Assembly (NCBI GenBank): GCA_021784255.1
Contig: JAJXSZ010000039.1
Location: 1-14,569 of the forward strand
Direction: 5' to 3'
DNA: 14,569 bases
Source: Pseudomonadota bacterium
GTDB lineage: Bacteria; Pseudomonadota; Alphaproteobacteria; Acetobacterales; Acetobacteraceae
Shown one piece after another: positions 10,034 to 14,569 of this stretch. The notes below the pieces were generated by a model. The model was given only the letters and a program-made list of their open reading frames with translations. It did not search any database and was not told the origin of the DNA. The position numbers and the translations under genes were made by a program. How positions within the stretch are numbered: the first letter of the stretch is position 1; each line of letters starts with the position of its first letter.

Positions 10034-10058
10034 CCTTCATAACATTTGGGAATGAAGG
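10034..10058. promoter_or_regulatory. LysR-type operator CCTTCAT-N11-ATGAAGG
   Basis: CCTTCAT (10034-10040) and ATGAAGG (10052-10058) form a perfect 7-bp inverted repeat separated by 11 bases; the inner bases give T-N11-A, the signature of LysR recognition sites. The left arm overlaps the AAGGAGG ribosome binding site of the LysR gene on the other strand and lies eight bases from its ATG, so occupancy should repress the regulator. Its centre is about 107 bp upstream of the binding-protein ATG, a normal distance for activation. Confidence 0.7.
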
Positions 10059-10152
10059 GAACATCAGATACGATTTTCCGCGCGGGTGCAAAAGCGATAA
10101 CAGGCGGTGCAAGGCCACACTTGGCCACGCTTCAAAAACCGGAGGTTACGCC
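10059..10152 (+). promoter_or_regulatory. Promoter and leader region of the binding-protein operon
   Basis: This 94-base stretch separates the LysR operator from the operon. A weak pair TTTCCG (10075-10080) and GATAAC (10096-10101) with a 15-bp gap is the best promoter-like match; poor matches are usual for LysR-activated promoters. The ribosome binding site GGAGG at 10141-10145 lies seven bases before the ATG and is strong. No further structure seen. Confidence 0.35.
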
Positions 10153-11703
10153 ATGAAAGCGCGCCTAGCCGCAGCGGCCCTCGCAGTCTGTGTCTCCATC
10201 TTTCCCCTGGTGTCGCAGGCCCGCGACCTCACGATCGGGCTGTCCGCGTCGCCGACGTCGATGGACCCGCAATTCTACGTGCTGGGCCCCAACAGCGCGA
10301 TGGCGCGCAACATCTTCGATGGTCTGGTGAACCAGGACCCCAAGCAGCGGATCACCCCCGGGTTGGCGGTTTCGTGGTCGACCATCGACGACACCACCTG
10401 GGAGTTCAAGCTGCGGGCGAATGTGACGTTCCACGACGGCACGCCGTTCACCTCTGCCGATGTCGTGGCCAGCATCCACCGGGTTGCGCTGGCCGCCAGG
10501 AACAGCCCCAGCTCCTTCCTTCCCTATGTGAAGGCCATCGCCTCAGTCACGGCGGTCGATCCTCTGACCGTGCGCATCAAGACCAACGGTCCCGCGCCAC
10601 TCCTTCTCAACGACCTCAGCCGGATTGCCATCCTGCCCGCGGCCGATGCCAGCGTGACCACCACCGAGATGAACGAAGGCAAGGGCGTGATCGGCACCGG
10701 GCCGTTCGAGTTCGTCTCGTGGACGCCCGACAACAAGATCGTGCTCAAGCGCAACGATGCCTACTGGGGCGGCAAGCCGGCCTGGAATCAGGTGACCTTC
10801 AGGATCCTCAAGAACGACAGCGCGCGGGTCGCCGCGATTCTCGCTGGCGACGTCGACATGATCGAGAACATCCCCACCGCCGACACGCACCGGTTGATGA
10901 ACTCGAAGGCGCTCAGCGTGGTTCAGGTTGCCGGCAACCGGGTGATGTATCTGGCGATGGATCAGGATCGCGCCGTCTCGCCGCTCGCCAAGGGACCCGA
11001 CGGAAAGAACCCGCTGCGCAAGCTCGCGGTCCGGCGGGCGCTGTCGCTGGCGATCAACCGCCAGGCCATCGTCCAGCGGATCATGGACGGGCAGGGCGTT
11101 CCGGCCGGCCAGCTCGTGCCGGATGGTTATTTCGGATACGATCCGAACATCAAGGTCGATCCCTATGACCCGAAGAAGGCCAGGCAACTGCTGGCCGAGG
11201 CGGGTTACCCGCACGGGTTCTCCATGACCTTCGATGCCTCCAACGACCGTTATCCGAACGATTCGAAGGTCGCGCAGGCGATCGGCCAGTTCTTCAGCCA
11301 GGTCGGCATCAAGATGAAGGTCGTGACGATGCCGGGGAGCATCTACTTCTCCCGCGCCTCGGCGAGGGATTTCAGTTTCATCATGGGTGGTGCCGCGGTC
11401 GAAACCGGGGAGGCGTCGAGTGTTCTCGGCCCGCTGCTCGAGACCTACGGCCCGAAGGCGGGGCAGGGCAACCGGGGACGTTACTCGAACGCCGAATTCG
11501 ACAAGGCGCTCAGCGAAGCGCGGCATACGCTCGACCCCGCCAGGCGGGAGGCCCTGCTGCGCAAGGCGACCGCGATCGGCATGCACGACGTTGGCGTCAT
11601 TCCGGTCTTCTACCTCGCCAATACCTGGGCCATGAAACGCGGCCTGTCGTATGCCGGGCGCTCGGACGGCTATACGCTCGCCTTCTACGTAACGTCGCAC
11701 TAG
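10153..11703 (+). CDS. Periplasmic substrate-binding protein of a Dpp/Opp-type ABC transporter (SBP_bac_5 family)
   Basis: A 516-residue secreted binding protein that captures a solute for an ABC importer. A classic signal peptide covers residues 1-23 (MKARLAAAALAVCVSIFPLV, cleavage after SQA). There is no lipobox cysteine, so it is soluble in the periplasm. The mature protein shows SBP_bac_5 hallmarks: TIGLSASPTSMDPQ at the start, IFDGLVNQDP, LRANVTFHDGTPFTSADVV (the family signature), GTGPFEFVSW, KRNDAYWGGKP, VRRALSLAINRQAIV and the C-terminal YLANTWAMKRGL. Family members bind peptides, nickel, opines, sugars or other ligands, so the fold does not fix the substrate. GGAGG precedes the start. 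Two nucleoside hydrolases and the DppB-like permease follow, pointing to a nucleoside or N-riboside. First gene of the operon. Confidence 0.95.
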   Translation: MKARLAAAALAVCVSIFPLVSQARDLTIGLSASPTSMDPQFYVLGPNSAMARNIFDGLVNQDPKQRITPGLAVSWSTIDDTTWEFKLRANVTFHDGTPFTSADVVASIHRVALAARNSPSSFLPYVKAIASVTAVDPLTVRIKTNGPAPLLLNDLSRIAILPAADASVTTTEMNEGKGVIGTGPFEFVSWTPDNKIVLKRNDAYWGGKPAWNQVTFRILKNDSARVAAILAGDVDMIENIPTADTHRLMNSKALSVVQVAGNRVMYLAMDQDRAVSPLAKGPDGKNPLRKLAVRRALSLAINRQAIVQRIMDGQGVPAGQLVPDGYFGYDPNIKVDPYDPKKARQLLAEAGYPHGFSMTFDASNDRYPNDSKVAQAIGQFFSQVGIKMKVVTMPGSIYFSRASARDFSFIMGGAAVETGEASSVLGPLLETYGPKAGQGNRGRYSNAEFDKALSEARHTLDPARREALLRKATAIGMHDVGVIPVFYLANTWAMKRGLSYAGRSDGYTLAFYVTSH

Positions 11704-11736
11704 GTCGCGATGGCGAGGGTCGAAGCGACGTCGCAT

Positions 11737-11758
11737 GGCGGCCGGCGGGCACGCCGCC
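11737..11758 (+). other. GC-rich hairpin between the binding-protein and nucleoside hydrolase genes
   Basis: GGCGGC (11737-11742) pairs with GCCGCC (11753-11758) around a ten-base loop; alternatively CGGCG (11743-11747) pairs with CGCCG (11752-11756) around GGCA. No U-tract follows, so it is not a typical intrinsic terminator. In binding-protein operons such an element commonly protects the upstream mRNA and lowers downstream expression, which would fit the need for excess binding protein. High GC makes chance pairing quite possible. The rest of this 89-base gap shows nothing. Confidence 0.35.
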
Positions 11759-11792
11759 GCCGTGCGCGTCACTGCAGCAAGCTCGTGCCGTC

Positions 11793-12746
11793 ATGACCGC
11801 AACACCCATCGTCATCGACTGCGACCCCGGCATCGATGACGCGATCGCGCTCCTGACCGCCTTCGTCTCGACCGAGCTCGACATCCGCGCCATCACGCCG
11901 GTCTGCGGCAACCAGCCACTTGAGCGGACGGTGCGCAATGCGCTCACCGTCTGCGAACTGGCAGGACGGTGCGATATTCCGGTGCATCCAGGCTGCTTTC
12001 GTCCGCTGTTCCGCGAGCCCATCCACGGACAGTTCCACGGACGCGGGGGGCTCGGAAACGCCGAACTGCCAGAACCCACGAAACGTGCGGAACGCCGATC
12101 CGCCGTTGATTTTCTTATCGAGGCGCTGGAGGCCGCTGCGACCGGCTCCCGCCTCACCATCTGCTGCCTCGGGCCGATGACCAACCTCGCCGTGGCGCTG
12201 CGGATGAAGCCGGCGATTGCCGCCGGGATCGAACGCGTCGTGATGATGGGCGGGGCCTATCGCGAACCGGGGAACCGATCGCTGACGTCGGAGTTCAACG
12301 TGCTGGCAGACCCGCACGCGGCCGGCATCGTCTTCTCGAGCGGTGTTCCCATCGTCGCCCTCGGTCTCGATGTGACGCACCGGGTCATGCTGCAACCGGC
12401 GCATGTGGCCCGTTTCGGCGACATGAGCGGCCCCATCGCGAAGACGATCTTCGACCTGATGGCGTTCTGGGATCGCAATGACGTGCGCCGTTATGGCTCG
12501 CGCGGCGGGCCGCTGCATGATCCGCTGGTCATCGCCTATCTCCTGGCGCCGCAGCTCTTTCGCTGCGAGCGGGCTCGCGTCTTTGTCGAGCACGAGAGCG
12601 AGCTTTGCATGGGGCAGACCGTCGCCGACTGGTTCGGCAAGACCGGCGGCGAAGCCAATGTCGAGATTGCAACCGAGGTCGATGCCGCCGTCCTCGAGCT
12701 GATCCTCGGGCGCCTGGCGCGGTATGACGCGCACGTCCGCGCATGA
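11793..12746 (+). CDS. Nucleoside hydrolase (IunH family), first paralogue
   Basis: A 317-residue inosine-uridine-preferring-type nucleoside hydrolase, which splits the N-glycosidic bond of ribonucleosides into base and ribose. The calcium-binding aspartate cluster is complete: D9, D11, D15 and D16 in VIDCDPGIDDA, the GPMTN threonine T130, and D243 after H242 in PLHDPLVIAY. The ribose-binding E167 and N169 lie in SEFNVLADPHAA, preceded by VVMMGGAY. The active-site loop retains the usual form F-H-G-R-G-G-L-G-N with H82, then LPEP. There is no signal peptide, so it acts in the cytosol after import. Length is normal. The start lacks a clear Shine-Dalgarno. Stop and next start overlap as ATGA. 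Substrate range (purine, pyrimidine or non-specific) cannot be told from this alone. Confidence 0.95.
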   Translation: MTATPIVIDCDPGIDDAIALLTAFVSTELDIRAITPVCGNQPLERTVRNALTVCELAGRCDIPVHPGCFRPLFREPIHGQFHGRGGLGNAELPEPTKRAERRSAVDFLIEALEAAATGSRLTICCLGPMTNLAVALRMKPAIAAGIERVVMMGGAYREPGNRSLTSEFNVLADPHAAGIVFSSGVPIVALGLDVTHRVMLQPAHVARFGDMSGPIAKTIFDLMAFWDRNDVRRYGSRGGPLHDPLVIAYLLAPQLFRCERARVFVEHESELCMGQTVADWFGKTGGEANVEIATEVDAAVLELILGRLARYDAHVRA

Positions 12747-13708
12747 CGAGGCCGAAAGTCGTCATCGACACCGACCCCGGCGTGGACGACGCCGTCGCGA
12801 TCCTGCTCGCGCTCGCGTCCCCGGAGATCGACGTGATCGGCATCTCGGTGGTCGCCGGGAACGTACCCCTGGGCGATGCGCTCGGCAACGCCTGCCGGAT
12901 CGTCGGGCTCTCGGGACGATCCGACATTCCCGTTCGCGCGGGAGCCGCGGGCCCGCTGGTCCGCGACCAGGTGTTCGGAAAATATCGCGCCATTGGAATC
13001 TTCGGCGACGATATCGTCGCGCCGGCGACGATGGCCGTGGACACCGAGCATGCGGTGCAATTTCTTGTGCGCCAGGCGCGCTTGGCAGCGGCAAGCGGCG
13101 AGTTGCTGACCATCTGTGCCATCGGTCCGCTAACGAACGTTGCGCTCGCACTGGTGCAGGATGCGGACGTGGCCCGCGGCATCGGGCACATCGTCTGCAT
13201 GGGCGGCGCATTCGCGGCACTGGGGCATCGCACGCCGTGGGCCGAATTCAATTTCTATGCCGACCCACACGCGGCGGAAATCGTTTTCCGTTCTGATATC
13301 CCAATGATCCTGATGTCGCTGGACGTTACCTGCCAGGCCCTTTTCACGGCGGAGCACGTCGATTGCATGCGCTCCCGCGGCGGGAAGGCGGGGGCTGCGA
13401 TTGCCGGGCTGCTGACGCGCTTCGACCGCAGCGACCTCGCGCGCTATGGGCGGGCAGGCGCACCACTGCACGACGCGATGACCGTTGCCTGGCTGGTCGA
13501 GCCCTCGTTATTCCAGATGCGCCCTGCCGTTGTGGGGGTCGAGGTCGGAGGGTATACGGCGGGACATTCCTATGCCGATTTCCACGGACAGACCGGTCGC
13601 GCTGCCAAGGTGATGCTGGCAACCGGCGTGGCGGAGGCGGGATTTCGCGATTTGGTGATCGATCGTATGGCCAGGTACGGCAAACGCTCTGCCGGCGGTG
13701 GCGGATGA
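12743..13708 (+). CDS. Nucleoside hydrolase (IunH family), second, divergent paralogue
   Basis: A 321-residue member of the same family. Its catalytic set is intact: D9, D11, D15 and D16 in VIDTDPGVDDA, T131 in IGPLTNVALAL, E168 and N170 in AEFNFYADPHAA, and H243-D244 in PLHDAMTVAW. It differs from its neighbour in the active-site loop (about 77-90, VFGKYRAIGIFGDD), which lacks the H-G-x-x-G-L-G form and its histidine, and in Ala instead of Pro after H-D. Different base specificity is therefore likely; a non-nucleoside N-riboside is conceivable. The two proteins are related but clearly diverged, so this is an old duplication or independent recruitment. Start overlaps the previous stop (ATGA), giving coupled translation; the permease gene starts 12 bases after its stop. 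Cytosolic. Confidence 0.94.
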   Translation: MTRPKVVIDTDPGVDDAVAILLALASPEIDVIGISVVAGNVPLGDALGNACRIVGLSGRSDIPVRAGAAGPLVRDQVFGKYRAIGIFGDDIVAPATMAVDTEHAVQFLVRQARLAAASGELLTICAIGPLTNVALALVQDADVARGIGHIVCMGGAFAALGHRTPWAEFNFYADPHAAEIVFRSDIPMILMSLDVTCQALFTAEHVDCMRSRGGKAGAAIAGLLTRFDRSDLARYGRAGAPLHDAMTVAWLVEPSLFQMRPAVVGVEVGGYTAGHSYADFHGQTGRAAKVMLATGVAEAGFRDLVIDRMARYGKRSAGGGG

Positions 13709-13720
13709 AAGTGTGAGATC

Positions 13721-14569
13721 ATGGCCGGCTACCTGTTCAACCGGGTCCTGCAGACGATCCTGACGCTCTTCGTGATGTCGGTGCTGGTCTTCGGCGGGCT
13801 CAACCTCGTCGGCAATCCGGTTGACGTCCTGCTGAGTTCGACCGCAACGCCGGCGGAGCGCCTGCAGGTGATCAAGTCCTTCGGCCTCGACAAGCCCGTT
13901 GCCGAGCAATACTGGATCTTCCTGAGACATGCCGTGGAAGGCAATCTCGGCAATTCGTTTGTCTACAACCAGCCCGCCCTTCGCCTGATCCTGGAGAGGA
14001 TGCCGGCAACCCTCGAGCTTGCGTTCGTTGCCCTCGTGATCGCCCTCGTCGTCGGTCTTCCGCTCGGCATCGTCGCTGGCCTGCACCCCAAGGGTTTCGT
14101 TTCGAAGTCGATCATGACGTTCTCGATCCTCGGCTTCAGTCTGCCGACATTCTGGATCGGCGTCGTCATGATCATGCTGTTCAGCGTCCTGCTGGGATGG
14201 CTGCCGGCGTCCGGGCGCGGCGCGACGATCCCGGTCTTTGGCGTGCCGCTGAGCCTGTGCACATGGGACGGCATCAGGCACCTCATCCTCCCGGCGTTCA
14301 ATCTCGCGCTGTTCAAGATCTCGCTGGTCATCCGCGTCACGCGCGCGGGCGTGCTCGAGACGATGGAGCTGGATTATGTTCGTTTTGCCCGCGCCAAGGG
14401 GCTGACGGAAAGCCGCGTCGTGCTGGTGCACGTGCTCCGCAACACCCTGATCCCGCTGATCACCGTGATCGGCCTCGAACTCGGCTCGCTGATTGCGTTC
14501 GCAGTCGTAACGGAAACCATCTTCGCCTGGCCGGGGATGGGAAAGCTGATCATCGATTCCATCGCTGTG
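13721..14569 (+). CDS. ABC transporter permease, DppB/OppB type (283 codons; 3' end beyond the window)
   Basis: The first membrane subunit of the importer, beginning MAGYLFNRVLQTILTLFVMS. The open frame runs in phase to the window end without a stop; the family is about 310-340 residues, so some 30-50 are missing. It shows the DppB N-terminal helix with FGGLNLVGNPVDVLL, the periplasmic loop with LGLDKP-like FGLDKPVAEQYW and GNLGNSFV, several transmembrane helices (LELAFVALVIALVVGLPLGI; FSILGFSLPTFWIGVVMIML), and the EAA loop DYVRFARAKGL, which contacts the ATPase. It ends with the conserved VVTETIFAWPGMGKL. It lies 12 bases after the second nucleoside hydrolase with only a weak ribosome binding site, so coupled expression is likely. 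A DppC-like permease and ATPase genes are expected immediately downstream. Confidence 0.95.
   Translation, partial: MAGYLFNRVLQTILTLFVMSVLVFGGLNLVGNPVDVLLSSTATPAERLQVIKSFGLDKPVAEQYWIFLRHAVEGNLGNSFVYNQPALRLILERMPATLELAFVALVIALVVGLPLGIVAGLHPKGFVSKSIMTFSILGFSLPTFWIGVVMIMLFSVLLGWLPASGRGATIPVFGVPLSLCTWDGIRHLILPAFNLALFKISLVIRVTRAGVLETMELDYVRFARAKGLTESRVVLVHVLRNTLIPLITVIGLELGSLIAFAVVTETIFAWPGMGKLIIDSIAV

Noticed and set aside
10027..10128. Longer N-terminus for the LysR protein, from 10128
   Set aside because: A strong GAAGGAGG precedes ATG 10026 and the normal LysR N-terminus starts there; the extra 34 codons cover the operator region.
10543..11772. 409-codon minus-strand open frame across the binding-protein gene
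   Set aside because: Antisense to a protein with a signal peptide and the SBP_bac_5 signature; no motif of its own.

Overview
The window is about 65-70% GC, tightly packed, and free of tRNA, rRNA, CRISPR or insertion-sequence signals. The order carAB / yqeY-dnaG-rpoD and the protein sequences themselves point to an alphaproteobacterium. Rhodospirillales, possibly Acetobacteraceae, is my best guess, but this rests on recall rather than a search.

Left block, 1-9006, housekeeping. On the minus strand carA (1884-3239) and carB (1-1884, cut by the window edge) encode carbamoyl-phosphate synthetase, coupled by a TGATG overlap. Divergently, a plus-strand 'macromolecular synthesis' cluster runs yqeY (3346), dnaG primase (3804, again a TGATG overlap) and rpoD, the primary sigma factor (5735). 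It is followed by a GNAT acetyltransferase (7743), a two-helix membrane protein (8357) and a single-domain rhodanese (8668). The last two are the two halves of a YgaP-like protein encoded as separate genes.

The most unusual object is CarA. About 57 residues with the look of a Cro/YdaS-type helix-turn-helix precede the normal small-subunit fold. The 106-bp carA/yqeY intergenic region holds two 15-bp inverted repeats of the form GGGAAG-N3-CTTMCC, with centres exactly 40 bp apart. Together they suggest a biosynthetic enzyme that could bind its own control region. This is an inference from sequence and untested.

Right block, 9037-14569, accessory and catabolic. A LysR regulator (9037-10026, minus) faces an operon on the plus strand. 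The operon holds a peptide/nickel-type (SBP_bac_5) periplasmic binding protein, two tandem nucleoside hydrolases of the IunH family (overlapping by ATGA), and the first permease of a Dpp/Opp-type ABC transporter, which runs off the window end. The divergent promoter region contains a perfect CCTTCAT-N11-ATGAAGG palindrome, a classic LysR T-N11-A site, which overlaps the regulator's own ribosome binding site. The cluster reads as an import-and-cleavage system for nucleosides or another N-riboside, under substrate-responsive control. The remaining permease and ATPases should lie just past the end.

No stretch longer than about 130 bases lacks a gene. The numerous long open frames antisense to these genes are GC-rich shadows and are not annotated.
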